DNA of 64,000 nucleotides from Cryptomeria japonica (GCF_030272615.1 NC_081409.1:616264755-616328754), one strand, 5' to 3'; numbered from the stretch's first letter, positions 45,496-57,389 are shown. Numbers and translations are program-made. Notes: generated by a model from the letters alone, not told the origin.

Positions 45496-46724
45496 GAACA
45501 CACTCTACCCCCAAAGAAGACACCAAATAAATATCAAAAACCTTAGTGGAAGGAAAAGAAGAAATACAAGGAGGATTCATGGCCGGAAGCACTATTTGAA
45601 TCAGCAGAAACAATACGAAAAGAATGTGAATACTAGGAAACAGAGAAACAACACGAGGAGTCAGCCAGTCAAAAAGAAGAAGCGCCTTGTGCGGAAGTAC
45701 ATCATGTTCAGGAACCTGTTTCAAACAAAGAATAATCACACCCTGACAGCATCATTGCTCCTCGGGGAGAGACAATATATGAGCAGATGCAAAGAGTAGA
45801 AGCAGGAACTAATATAGAATCAGAGAAGACTGTCAGATTAGTATCAATCATCAAGGACCTGTTTTCCCCCTACAACATACTAGTCCACAGCACTGAAATA
45901 ATCTAGGATAATACCTCTGATACTGATTCAAATGAATATGAATGGGGAAACTATTCAAATGTTACTGAAGATATTGCTGAAAATGCTAGTCATACACCCC
46001 TTTCTCAAGAAGGACAAAGCATAGAGCCTAGACTACTTGAATTTGGTCCACAAAATATCTATGACATCAAGAAAAATGAGCAGCGACATTATGAGCAAGT
46101 CTACATGGAAGATGATACCATCAAGGACCTCGACAAAATAATTAACATATTTAATATCCCCACCAACCTTGATGATACCTCCATCCTAACGCTTACAGCA
46201 GCCGAACTCGACCCACCCAATGAATCCTTACCACTCGTCTTTCCCGATCTTATAGACTGGGATGAACCTGAAAATCATGACATGCCAATTTTCCCAAATG
46301 ATGATTCTATTATCCATTACTTACGTACTGTCAACTCGGAAACAAACTCTACCAGAAAACAAAGTAACAACATCTGCAATCAACGGAGTGCCAAGTCTCT
46401 CAATCACAAAAATGAAAGAAATAAAGGATCTACTATTGAAAACCAGTCAATGGAAGCACTAGATCACAAAAAGGTAAAAAAAAGGACGCATTTGTGGGTG
46501 AAAACCTTTATAAGGAACCCAATGATGAGAGACTTGAAACTCTTCCTGAACACCATTAGGAGCGATCACCCATATTGATTGAGCCCACTCAATCAATCAA
46601 CATTGGTACAACGGAAGCAGCCAAAAACATACACCTAGCAAAATCTTTGGCATAGGAAGGAAAATCAGAGTTTATCAAATTTTTCAAAGAAAAGCAAATC
46701 AATTTTGCTTGGTCATATATAGAT
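45496..46724 (+). pseudogene. Acidic linker between G-patch and RT (element D)
   Basis: Open at 46105-46578 and otherwise broken. Asp/Glu-rich (TIKDLDKIINIFNIPTNLDD; FPDLIDWDEPENHDMPIF), with no catalytic motif. This is the variable linker seen before RT in Tat elements. Just before RT an open piece reads FAWSYIDMPRID, the usual lead into the RT domain. Confidence 0.6.
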
Positions 46725-47630
46725 ATGCCCAGGATTGATCCATACTTAATCATGCATCACTTATCCATTGCTCCAGGAGCTAAGTCAGTTAAACAAAAAT
46801 TGAGAAAGATGAATCCACGTGTAGCACTCATGGTCAAAGCTAAGCTAAAGAAACTATTAGACGTCGGATTTATTAGACCTATAGACTATGCTGAATGGAT
46901 TTCCAACATTGTGCCAATTTCAAAACCAAATGGCAGCATCAGGATATGCACCAATTTTTGAGATGTCAACAAAGCCTATCCAAAGGATGACTTTCCTTTG
47001 CCTAGCATCGACATAATTGTAGACCTCACAAAAGGCGATGCAATGCTATCACTAATGGACAGTTTTTCTGGCTATAATCAAATAAAGATAGCTCCAAAGG
47101 ATCAAGATAAAATAACGTTTACCTGTCCTTGGGGAACGTATTGTTGGAATGTCATGCCTTTTGGCTTAACGAATGTTGGGGCAACTTATCAACGAGAAAT
47201 GACAATAATCTTTCATGACATGATGCATACCTTCATGGAAGACTATGTGGATGATTTACTAGCTAAGTCATTTACCCGAGCAGAACATCTAGGCATATTA
47301 GAGAAATTTTTTGATAGGTTGGAGAAATTTCAAGTCAGGCTCAACCCTAAGAAGTGTGTCTTCAGGGTAACATCAGGCAAGTTATTAGGCTACATCATAT
47401 CAGAAAAAGGCATTGAAGTAGATCCAACAAAGGTATAAGCCATCATGGAGATGCGCCCCCCCCCTAAAAACATTAGCCAACTCAGATCCTTGCAAGGATG
47501 GCTCCAGTCAATCAGGCGATTCATCACCCAACTAGCAGATAAAAGCCTACCATTCAATCATTTGCTACATAAGAATGTACCATTCAGATGGGAAGCCAAA
47601 TGTGCGGAATCATTCTATCAAACAAGCAAT
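46725..47630 (+). pseudogene. Reverse transcriptase of element D
   Basis: One frame from 46725 to 47630 with stops at 46959 and 47436. Motifs in order: HHLSIAPGAKSVKQKLRKM, LLDVGFIRPIDYAEWISNIV, KPNGSIRICTNF, DFPLPSIDIIVDLTKGDAM, LMDSFSGYNQIKIAPKDQDK, NVMPFGLTNVGATYQREM, the intact catalytic YVDD at 47244-47255, and GKLLGYIISEKGIEVDPTK. This is a gypsy RT close to consensus. Two stops keep it from being made in full. Confidence 0.9.
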
Positions 47631-48060
47631 ATCTAATGAACCCACTAGTTCTAGTACCACCAATAGCAGGGAAGCCACTTATTCTCTACATATCAACAAC
47701 AGACATATCATTGGGGGCACTATTAGCACAATAAAATCAAGAAGGCAAGGAACGAGCTATCTATTACATCAGTAGAACTTTGAATGGATATAAGCTCAAT
47801 TATACATTCATTGAGAAGGCTTGTTTAATAGTGGTACTCATTTCTTGAAATTTCTGACACTACGTGCTAGCTCACACAATCATGCTAGTAGAAAAAATTG
47901 ACCCTCTAAAGTACTTACTTAGCAAAGCAGCTCTCATAGGAAGATTGGCTAAATGGGTAATGATTCTCAGTGAATTTGATATCCACTACACAGAGTGTCG
48001 AGCTATCAAAGGACAAGTAATTGTAGAACAATTAGCTAATGCACCACTACCAGATAAACA
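47631..48060 (+). pseudogene. Own RNase H of element D
   Basis: Gypsy RNase H in shifting frames: ISTTDISLGALLAQ (first Asp), RAIYYISRTLNGYKLNYTFI with the Glu of FIEKACL, then from 47864 LAHTIMLVEKIDPLKYLLSK and RLAKWVMILSEFDIHYTECR. It ends at ANAPLPDKQP before the second RNase H. Two stops near 47735 and 47848. Confidence 0.8.
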
Positions 48061-48530
48061 ACCAATGGAGATCGAATTTCCAGATAGGGATGTTCTTGCT
48101 ATTACCACCAAGCAATGGACCCTATACTTTGATGGTTCCTACACTCAACATGGCTCCAGTGTCGGCATTATGTTCATCACTCCTAAAGGACACACCATAC
48201 CAAGATCATATAGGCTCATGTTTCCATGCACAAATAATATTGCTGAGTATGAAGCACTAGTTATAGGAATCAAAATGGTCATGGAATGGAGAATCACATA
48301 ATGGAAAGTCTACGGAGATTCACAACTAGTCATAAATCAGATCAACAATGACTATCAGATGAAAGATGACAAGTTGCTACCATAAAAATGAATGGTGGAT
48401 GATTTCAAATAGTATTTTGTACACATCACCTTCGACCAAATACCCAGGTTAGACAACAGAGGAGCCAATGCAATGGCTACTGTTGCTTCACTACTACAAA
48501 TTTCAGAACAATAGAGTCATTATGAGTTTC
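48061..48530 (+). pseudogene. Archaeal-type RNase H (aRNH) of element D
   Basis: Second RNase H in the usual Tat position, between RNase H and integrase. WTLYFDGSYTQHGSSVGIMF (first Asp), CTNNIAEYEALVIGIKM (Glu), a stop at 48299, then WKVYGDSQLVINQINNDY (second Asp) and MATVASLLQIS at the end. Known: Tat elements acquired this domain, with cellular/archaeal-type sequence, in addition to the retroviral one. Confidence 0.85.
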
Positions 48531-48569
48531 TGGTAGAGCAACTGTTTTCCCCAGCCTATGACAATTCTG

Positions 48570-49866
48570 CATCCCATGTTATCTATGCCTTAACCGGTTC
48601 AGACTCTCTGTTATATGGCACAATATACGACTATCTCAAAACCAATACCCTACCCATTGACCTATCTCAAAATAAAAAATGTAACTTTATCCGGCAAGCA
48701 GCCCGTTACACTCTAACTGCTGATACTTTGTACCATCGAGGTCTAGATGGTACTCTTCTTCGATGCCTTGATCGTAATGAATCTGACTCTGCTTTACAAG
48801 AGCTTCACGAAGGTATTTGTGGCACACATTCAAGTGGTCCTTCTCTTGCTAAAAAACTTCTAAGAATGGGATATTACTGGCCGGCAATGGAAAAGGATTC
48901 TTATCATTTTGCAAAGAAATGTCCTAAATACCAAATCCATGGCAATTTCATACATGCACCAGCACAGGAATTGCATCCCTTTACAACATCCTGGCCTTTT
49001 TTCTAGTGGGGACTAGACTTAGTCGGTAAAATACACCCTTCATCTTCAAATGGACACAAATTCATTATCACTGCAGCAAAATATTTTACCAAATGGATTG
49101 AAGTGGTCCCCATGACCACAGTAACTGGAAAACAAATTGCCTATTTTATTCTTAATTATCTGATTTGCAGATATGACATTCCAAGTTCCATCATCACAGA
49201 TAATGGATGACCTTTCAAAAACTAGGATGTGCGAGAACTATGTGAACGATTCAAAATCCAACATCGTTTCTCTACACCTTACTGCCCACATGGGAATGGT
49301 CAAGAAGAAGCATCAAATAAAACAATATTGAAAATCCTCAAGAAAATAGTAAATGATGTAGGAAAAGATTGGCACGTGCAACTCAATCCAACACTTTGGG
49401 CATACAGAACTAGCATCCACACACCTATAGGAGCTACGCCATATTCATTGGTGTATGGATCACAAGAAATTTTACCCCTTGAGGTAGAAATCCCATCACT
49501 CGGAGTATCTTTAAAAGGCCTCATTCTAGATGAAGAGTATCGAGTAAACATACTTCAAGAGCTAGAACTTCTAGATGAAAAGTGACAACATGCCTATACT
49601 CACCTCAAAGCATATTAGCAACGCATGTGCTGAAGCTACAACCACAAGGTCATCCCTAGGATTTTTAAAATCGGTGATCTCATACTCAAAGAAAATCTTA
49701 GAAATCAACAAGATCGAGAAAAGAAAGGGAAGTTTGAACCTAACTAGTTGGGTCCCTATGTCATCATATCATCCTATGGATCAGGCGCCTATCGGCTAAC
49801 AAATTCATAAGGAGATGTGCTCGACGAACCAACCAACATCATCCATTTGAAGAAATACTATACTTA
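48570..49866 (+). pseudogene. Integrase of element D
   Basis: Open pieces 48728-49003 and 49229-49585. Zinc domain: LHEGICGTHSSGPSLAKKLL, MGYYWPAMEKDSYHFAKKCP. Core: WGLDLVGKIHPSSSNGHKFI (Asp), SIITDNG (Asp), CPHGNGQEEASNKTILKIL (Glu). C-terminus: KIGDLILKENLRNQQDREKK and LGPYVIISSYGSGAYRL, the GPY/F module. Stops at 49003, 49207, 49223, 49583 and 49744. No chromodomain seen. Confidence 0.88.
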
Positions 49867-51780
49867 AGTGGTCTAATGCACGGAAAAGTGAAAAATACAA
49901 AAAAAATAAAAAAATAAAAAAAATACAAAAAGATGCAATAGAAACAAATGGTGAAAACCTGACAACAGGCGCTACTTGTGAGAGGACAACTCCTCTATCT
50001 ATCTTTACTCTCAAACTTTTATATCCACAATCAAGCACCATTGGCCATCACCCAACACTTTATCAAAATAGCATTATCTAGGATATACTTAGCGTAGTCA
50101 CTATCCTTGTTTATCCAAATATCATTTCATCATATCCCACCATGGCTTGGTAATCACTGTACATATCCACGTCAGGCGGTAAAATTAGCTAGGGGCAACA
50201 TTGATCTACATTTCATCCTGTCAATAAATCAAAACTTGTAGCAGACTAAGAGACTCATATCAAAACAAATATTCAACAAACAAGAGAACCAAACATGGAT
50301 ACACTTAACAAATTCACAACACATGATGCATGATTTTCTGAAGTATAAAATGTTTACATCTTGCATGAAGTTTTGACTATTTTTGCACTTGAACCTTTTT
50401 TTGAACTATTCAATCCTCTAAAAAATCTCTCAACGATGCATCGAGCTAGAGAAAGTAATTGGGACTCCAATATTTTTTAGTTTTTTGTTTGTGAGGCAAT
50501 CACTTGTACTATGCAAATACTTGTCTCGAGACATGATTCAAAGCATATCATTGAAGACATGATTCCACTTTGTGCATATAAATGGTTTAATCTTGTCTAT
50601 TTATACGCAAGCAACACTCAGATCGTCTTGGTTCAATTATACCTCGACACTTGTGTCGTCTTGCAATATCAAAATCCATGTATGTTTTACTCAGGTCATT
50701 ATGGTTCAATTATACCATGATGTTTGTATCAACTTTCAACAAATCAAGGCTCGATGATGAAAACAAAGGAAGCATTGGCACTTTGATCATAATAGATGGC
50801 AACATTGAGAACAAGAATGCATATTAAGCTTTGCATTAGTTGCACATCATTATCATCTCAATCTTGCATTAGGTTGCACATCATTTTTATTCTTGCATTT
50901 AGTTGCACATCATTATCATTATCATACATCTCATTTTCAAGATACATCTCACATCTCATAAATCAAAGCAATGCATCATCACATTTTCATTCATCTCATC
51001 ATGAATCATACATTCACATCATAATCAAAATCAAGAGCATTTATCTAAGCATCGCATCATCCTCATAGAATCTCATATCAAGAACATAATGCATATCATT
51101 CATCATTGCATCCCTCACATGCATATCTATCATATCATCATGGAATCTTTCTTCACTTTCATATCTTCATCATTCTTCCAAACTATCTTCTATCATGTCT
51201 TATACAAGATGTATCATTCCTAAAACTAGATGTTTTGATCAGCTCTTATACAAGATATATCATTCCTGAAACCAAATGTTTTGATCAGCTCTTATACAGG
51301 TGGTGTCATTCCTGAAACCAGATGCTCGATCATCCACGTCTTATACATGTGGTATCATTCCTGAAACCAGACGTCTCGATCATCCATATCTTATATAGGA
51401 GGTGTCATACCTGAAACCATACTTGATCTTAATCTTATCAATCTTAATCTCAATCCAATCAATCTAATCAATCTTATCAAACTCATGCATGTCATCGCTA
51501 TCCACTCTTCTATCTTTCAAATAGCATTTTTCTTCTTTCGAGAGATCATTCATGCCTTTAGTGCATGAACGATATCTCGAGGGGGCATTATCATATCAAA
51601 TCTTGACATCAATTTCATATCGACATCAGTCTCATATCAACTTTTTATATCAAATCAATTCTTCATATCTAGAGCATCATCAATATCAATCATCAAATCT
51701 GGGGCATCATATTGACATTTCAACACAAACATCATATCCGACAAATTTTCTTTGAATCAACATGTGATCACACGTTAACT
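49867..51780 (+). other. 3' region of element D, non-coding and repeat-rich
   Basis: About 1.9 kb with no gene. Near 50825-50925 TTGCATTAGTTGCACATCATT recurs three times. A run of ATCAT/CATC words fills 50900-51160. A 46-50 bp tandem repeat lies at 51198-51421. Short reading frames are His/Ser-rich artefacts of the CATC repeats. Confidence 0.65.
51198..51421 (+). repeat. Tandem repeat, about five units of 46-50 bp, in element D
   Basis: Units begin TCTTATACA or TCTTATATA at 51198, 51244, 51290, 51339 and 51389. Each contains TCATTCCTGAAACCAGATG or a close variant, followed by a GATCA box. Units 1-2 share one ending (TTTTGATCAGC) and units 3-4 another (CTCGATCATCCA). Confidence 0.85.
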
Positions 51781-51795
51781 CAAAGAGGGGAAAAA
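51781..51795 (+). promoter_or_regulatory. Polypurine tract of element D
   Basis: CAAAGAGGGGAAAAA directly before the LTR start TGTAGACACC. Confidence 0.85.
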
Positions 51796-53171
51796 TGTAG
51801 ACACCTAAAAGTTGCACAATGAATGAAGTGAATTTTATTCATTTAATTATTCTTAATTCTTCCAATTAGGTAAATTAAGATTTAATTAATATCCATATTC
51901 TTCTAATCGCCTATTAATTAAATTAAGATTTAATTAATATACCCTTCTTCTATCTAAGTCATTTAATTAATTTCACATTTAATTAAATCCCCCTTCTAGC
52001 CCATTTAATTAAATTTACATTTAATTAAAATCCCCCCACTTGCATTTTCCTACATCTCCCACTTGCATTTTTGTACATCTCCCACTTGCCTCCTAAACCC
52101 CTTCCTAAATTCTTCTAGAACCTATCTAATCCTAATCAATTAGCCTAAACCCTTCAATCATTCCTTTTCCCTAAATTTGAGGATGTCACTTCTCAAATCT
52201 GGAGGAAAGTCTTCCAAAAGCAATAAAGCCTTTATGTCTTCAACAAGCTAACTTGTTGAGTTCCCCCAAATTTGGAAGGACTCTTACAAATTTGTCCCCA
52301 AAGTCTTCCAAACCATTAATGGTTAACTCACCCTTGTGGCATGGTTAGAGACTTTTTGCCTAACTCAACCTTCATCTAACCCAAGGGTCTCATCAAGCAT
52401 TCATGGCTTTACCCTTGGTTATCCCTTTAACCATTGCACAAGAGTTTATCCTTTGGGTAAAAGTTTTATCCATTGGATAACCCTAACCTAACCTTAACCC
52501 TTCCCTCCTAAGGTAACCATCATGTCTTCTCAAGCATTTAATGCTTCTTGCATCTCCTCTCAAGCAGTCTCTTGTTGACAATTGTCACCATTTCATTGGT
52601 GAGAATTGTAAACATGGATTGATTAACTTTCAATCTTGGCCCTTGATAAGATTAACCAATCTTGACCATCCATTGCCCTATTTTCCCTATAAATAGAGCC
52701 TATTCCTTCTTCAAAATAATCCAAGTCTTTAGCATCACACTTATACTCATTTTTAGCAAGCATTTAGTCTCTCTTTGAAATAGAAATAAATCTTAAAAAA
52801 CAATTTAGAAGCATTTATATCATCTTAGTTAATCATATAAACTAGTATATCATATTAGGATAGTATTTCACTAATCTTTTCATCTTATTATCACTAGTTT
52901 AGTTCATTTGTTAAAACATGCATTCATACTAAGATTGACCAAAAGCATCCCTCATTCTCATGATTGTCGTCCCTAAGTCACTTTGCTCAGTGATTTGAGA
53001 GCAAAGGCATTGGCTTGAGGGGTCTTGTGAGATAGAGAACAATGGAACACCCCTTGGGAAGTTGATCTATTCCACATAGCTCCATAACTTGCACCAAGAG
53101 TCCCATTGGTGTGTGGGCAAGTCATTGAATTTTGTAATTTTCGTTTCATTGCACCACTTTTCCTGCATACA
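51796..53171 (+). repeat. 3' LTR of element D
   Basis: 1376 bp, matching 38044-39408. Differences include a duplicated CCCACTTGCATTTT stretch near 52050 and loss of 13 bases near 52920. TATA box at 52687-52695. A reading frame on the opposite strand (53179-52973) exists in both LTRs and is explained by the duplication. Confidence 0.9.
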
Positions 53172-54740
53172 GCGGGCAATTAAATGCCTAAAATTTTTGA
53201 GGCCTTTGACAATGGTCAGTGCTTGTTTTTCAATAAAGTTGTATTTAGCCTCATACTCTTTTAGAGTTTTGGAATGGAAAGCTATGGGATGCTCACCCCT
53301 TTTGTTTGCATCTTTCTGGGTTAGTATCACAACAATGCTATAATCACTAGAGAAAACATACATTATGAAATCCTTAGACATATTAGGGTTGGAGAGTACT
53401 AGAGCGGAAGAGATGATATCTTTGATTTTCTCAAATGCCTCTTTTTCTTCAAGAGTCCATTTAAAATGCATTTCCCTTTTAAGCATTAGCATGTTAGGCC
53501 TCCCCATTCCAGCAAAGTCTGAGATGAAATGGCTAACAAAGTTGACTTTGCCTAGGAAGGACTGAACGCCCTTCTTGTTTACAGGAAGAGGAAAATCTTT
53601 TATTGCCTTCACTTGATCTGGATCAATGGAGATTCCTTCTTTTGATACTACATGTCCCAATAATTTCCCTTGCGAGACCCCAAAGATGCATTTCTTTGGG
53701 TTCAATGAAATGTCGAATTCCAAACACTTCTGGAAAACTAGTTCGAGATGGTCGAAATGATCCTCTTTACATTTTGAAAACATCGTCAGGTCATCCAAGT
53801 AGATGAGGATGATTTTATTAATCATCTCCTTAAAATCCAAACCCATAGCCCTCTAAAAAGTAGCACCTACATTTGACAATCCAAATGACATTTTTTGGTA
53901 GGCAAATGTTCCCCATTTGGTTGTGAAGGTTGTCTTATGTTGGTCTTCTGGCTTTACCAACACTTGGTTATAACTTGAGAATCCATGCAGCATCCAAAAC
54001 ATCTCTGACCCCGCCATAGTGCTTAACAATTTTTCCATTGGTGGCAAAGGGTAAAGGTATTTTAGAGAGGCTTGGTTCAAGTCACAGAAGTCCACACAGA
54101 GCTGGATATCCTCATTCTTCTTTCTGACTAGTACCAAATTTGATACCCATGTACTATGCTTGATGGGGTAGACAATCTTGGACTCTATCAATTTCTTCAA
54201 TTCTTGTGCCATGAGAAACTCAATCTTCGGATTGACAAGTCTATGCATCTGTCGAACCGGCTTGGCCCTATCGACGAGCTCAATGGTGTGTTGAATGATG
54301 TTAGAATTGTAACCTTTCAAATACTCATGTGTCCATGCTAGCACACCCACGTATTCATCACAATATCGAGCCAATCTTTCTCGGTCTTTTAGGGGAACTT
54401 CCTTTCCCACCTTAAGTATTCTCCCATTCCCTACTAACATTTCGGCATAGTCACCTTTATCAGCCATGAGTTTTTGCTTGTCATTTTTAGAATCATCATG
54501 GTTAAATAAATAATCTAGGGTGATCAATCCATTTGGGAGCTTGTTAGATTTCAATTGAATGATTTGATCCCCGTAAGCCTCCTTTACTTTAGACTACAAA
54601 TGATCAGCAAACTCTCCAGATTTTTGAATGAACAGAGCAATTTGCTCATCATTCTCAAAAACTTGCTAGTGGGTGTCATTGTCTGGAATAGTTGGTCGAA
54701 CAATCACGCAAACTGCCTGGGGGTTGGTGAGCAATAGCTG
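53172..54740 (-). pseudogene. Reverse transcriptase and N-terminal RNase H of element C
   Basis: Minus strand. A lead-in near 54740-54560 (ENDEQIALFIQKSGEFADHL) is followed by an open piece at 54554-53853: LARYCDEYVGVLAWTHEYLK, ESKIVYPIKHSTWVSNLVLV, LCVDFCDLNQASLKYLYPLP, YQKMSFGLSNVGATF. One stop, then 53846 onwards in the same frame with the intact catalytic YLDD at 53801-53790, ECKEDHFDHLELVFQKCLEF-like thumb, GKLLGHVVSKEGISIDPDQV, and RNase H start (DFIMYVFSSDYSIVVILTQK; EKQALTIVKGLKNFRHLIAR). D is inserted right after this. Except for one stop, RT is nearly complete. Confidence 0.9.
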
Positions 54741-54785
54741 GTCGAAAAAATCATGTAGACCACCTGGGGGTTGGTTGATGGATAG

Positions 54786-56238
54786 TGATGAACAGTAAAT
54801 ACCCAACAGATACTGAGAGGGGGGGGGTGAATCAGTATGGACAAAAAATTCTTCAATAATTTAAACTACAAAGATTGCACTAACTGGTAAACAATATCAC
54901 CAATTGAATCAAGGCACTACCAGTAAAACACAGTATGACTATAAAAGACATAAACCGGTAACATCTAGATCTTCTCAAAACCTAATGTCTCATCTCAATT
55001 TCACCCATATGCTTAAGCAAGTAATACATCAGAAATACAATGACCATTGGATAAGCTTGTATTACTGCTTAACAGAAAACACTAAAACATCACATGAAAA
55101 GGCATCACACATAACACATTGATTTTTCACGTGGAAACCCAACTAGGAAAAACCACGGTGGGGATGAATACCCACAAGTTGTTCTTGAACTCTTTTGAAG
55201 TTCTCTCTGTTAAGAGCCTAGTCTGGTTAAATACTTTACAACTGGTTGTGCTAGGAATCGATTGTGCTAGGGATCACCCAGTTAAGGGATGGCTAAATAC
55301 TCGGTTAGGGGTTAAAACCCTGTTAAAGGTTACCTTGTAAGAGGATTTGAAGAAATCAATGATTTTGAGTCACCATGTTAGAGGATTTACAAAAAGCCTA
55401 TTAAAGCTACTCGGTAAATGGATTTTCCATCTGTTGAAATGGTTAGAAGTCAATAGGTAATACACTGATCTGATAACAACACTTAATGCAAGGCAGATCT
55501 GCTTCAGTTTCTTTACATCTGCAATCACACTCTGCAGATCTCTGCTTACTCCTTAGGTCTGGCAAGAATCACCTCACATACATTCATTTGCCAACAACTT
55601 CAAATAAAAGTCATCATCGACCTTATAGACAACAATTAGGTCGGTGGCCAAAACCTAAAACCTTAAGCATCTAGGTTAACAATACAGTCGGTCCAATCCT
55701 GGCCGTTTAAACACATTACATAGGGTAAAACAATCTTGAACAAATCTCAAGACTTTCTCCATCATCCGTTCTTCACCGCTTCTGGAAGCTGATAATCCAT
55801 CACGTGCTCTCCACCGTTTACTAAGATTTTGCACATTCCCAAGGTAGATAGAATCAATCTTCTTCATGTAAGATCCTCAAGGAAATTCTTCATGCGCACA
55901 AGGCTGATGTGGCAACATGATCTAATCTTCATTTCAATGCTAACTCATCACATGATGTTGTCAGTCGAATCAGATAGACTTGGAATGTCGGAAACCCTGA
56001 AGCTGAGACTACCAACCGGTAGTCATATCAAATGAAACCCCGATACAAACTTTGCATATACCGGTTCACACTCCAACATACCGTTTCACTTTTTGCATAT
56101 ACCGGTTCACTTCATACCATCATACCGGTTCATTTGCCAGTTTTCTTACTTCAATATACCGATTCATACTTCAGCATATTGACATCAATGACAACATACA
56201 ATCTCATCATGTCATCAAACTCTGCACATATGCCAACA
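54786..56238 (-). mobile_element. Solo LTR E inserted in element C
   Basis: On the minus strand it starts TGTTGGCATATGTGC at 56238 and ends TGTTCATCA at 54786, with the same end motif (C-run, CTCTCAGTAT) as the X LTR. About 1453 bp, no internal domains. Contains ACCGGT five times, four of them clustered in 56014-56130. The CACGTGGAAACCC / GGAAAAACCACGG motif is at 55128-55160. Flanks GATAG (54781-54785) and CACAG (56239-56243) agree at only three of five bases, so the duplication is uncertain. C coding sequence continues on both sides. Confidence 0.7.
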
Positions 56239-56264
56239 CACAGCAAGGTTGAATTGTGACCCGA

Positions 56265-56650
56265 TAGTGGCCATCTGATCAGTGGATGCATTTTTCTTTC
56301 AAGAAATCCTTTAAATGTTGAAGGCATCAAAGCTTTCGATCAGATCCCATGTCCTATGATGGTAGGACCTCATGCAGACGTGCTTGGCACTTGAGATTCC
56401 TCAGATCTGGTGCATGATCAACTTAGAATCACCCAAACCTTTCAGCTTCTTTATGCTCATCCTTTCTGCTAAACTTAGGCCTTGGATCAGCCCTTCATAT
56501 TCTGCTTCATTGTTGGAGCAAGAAAACTGCAGGCGGAAAGATCTCAGGATTTGTTCACCTGAAGGCGAAGTAAGGCAAATTCCAGTGCCTGAACGTACTT
56601 TGCATCTTGCACCATCAAAGTGCAAGGTCTAGAGGGCAAAAGACAACTCC
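56265..56650 (-). pseudogene. Archaeal-type RNase H of element C, placed between protease and RT
   Basis: Minus strand, main open piece 56625-56401: MHFDGARCKVRSGTGICLTS (first Asp; the lead-in before it reads ALxTL), FRLQFSCSNNEAEYEGLIQG (Glu) and IKKLKGLGDSKLIMHQIRG (second Asp). It continues as MRSYHHRTWDLIESFDAFNI. All three acidic positions are kept. It aligns well with the second RNase H of element D (48061-48530) but stands upstream of RT; no such domain lies between C RNase H and integrase. A stop precedes it. Confidence 0.8.
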
Positions 56651-57389
56651 TCCTTGGTTAGTGGACCCTTAGTTAGTTTTGGGATAACTTGATCCTCATC
56701 AAAAATACAGTAGGTACCGAGACCTGTGGCATGGTAATTGGAATATGGATCAAAATTTATGAATTCGTGAGAAAAATTTCTTGCTCTGATGTAATATCCC
56801 CGGTCACCTCTTCATCCTCTAGAAGTTCTACCGTTTTTCTCTCCTCATTAGAGATGGAGGTATGAGTAGGCTCGAAGTTGAGCATAGCTTGATCAACTAC
56901 GTAGTCAATGTGTAGGGGTTCTAAAAGAATTTTGAGCTTAGCACCATGCTGGGTCCAGAGGATGAGGTGGGACCAATCTAAAGATAGGTAACCTCCTATT
57001 TTGGCGGTGAAGGCTCAGGAAAGGCAGAGGCCGAAAATAGGTGGTATGTCAATAACTACTACTTCTTGGGACATGGTGACACTAGGACACACAAACAATG
57101 TCAGAGAAAGGCTTTTAATAAGACCCACAGTCTGGACTTTATTTCCATCTAGTTTCATAACACCCCTACTTAGAGGCTCGTATTTAATGTTCAAAACGTT
57201 AACAATTTGCTTAGGCATGACGGTGGTGCTAGCATCGGAATCTATCGTAGAATAATGTAATAGCTTGTCTCCTACTACGAGGGTCAAATAGAAAGGGTTT
57301 GGTTTAGACTTACCTTCCACTTGGGATCTAGGCGATACGACCTCATTTGCCAACATTGTCAGTGAGCATGATTGTTCTACGGGGGGCAC
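56651..57389 (-). pseudogene. Protease and acidic linker of element C
   Basis: Open at 57389-57015: LLHYSTIDSDASTTVMPKQI has D-S-D where the catalytic D-S-G is expected. INVLNIKYEPLSRGVMKLDG and VVVIDIPPIFGLCLS follow. Reading continues as GGYLSLDWSHLILWTQHGAK and an acidic stretch (VELLEDEEVTGDITSEQE) to the aRNase H. Protease normally cuts the gag-pol polyprotein; here inactive. Confidence 0.75.

Larger units (their letters stand above)
38044..53171 (+). mobile_element. Element D: Tat-type Ty3/gypsy retrotransposon inserted in C
   Basis: LTRs 38044-39408 and 51796-53171 start TGTAGACACCTAAAAG and end GCATACA. Flanks are GCAGG (38039-38043) and GCGGG (53172-53176), a duplication with one change. 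Plus-strand order: long leader, gag, protease, G-patch, acidic linker, RT, RNase H, archaeal-type RNase H, integrase, 3' region, purine tract. LTRs are the most similar pair here, about 4 percent different by eye over 280 bases and closer elsewhere. One LTR has a 13-bp deletion and the other a short duplication. It is the youngest element with two LTRs, yet the ORFs carry several stops. Confidence 0.92.

Noticed and set aside
51060-51760. CATC-rich stretches with repeated words, checked as a possible CRISPR-like array
   Set aside because: Units are directly adjacent without unique spacers of constant length; a plant retrotransposon tandem repeat explains them.
57001-57255. Plus-strand frame opposite the C protease
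   Set aside because: Shadow of the minus-strand protease, whose motifs are clear.
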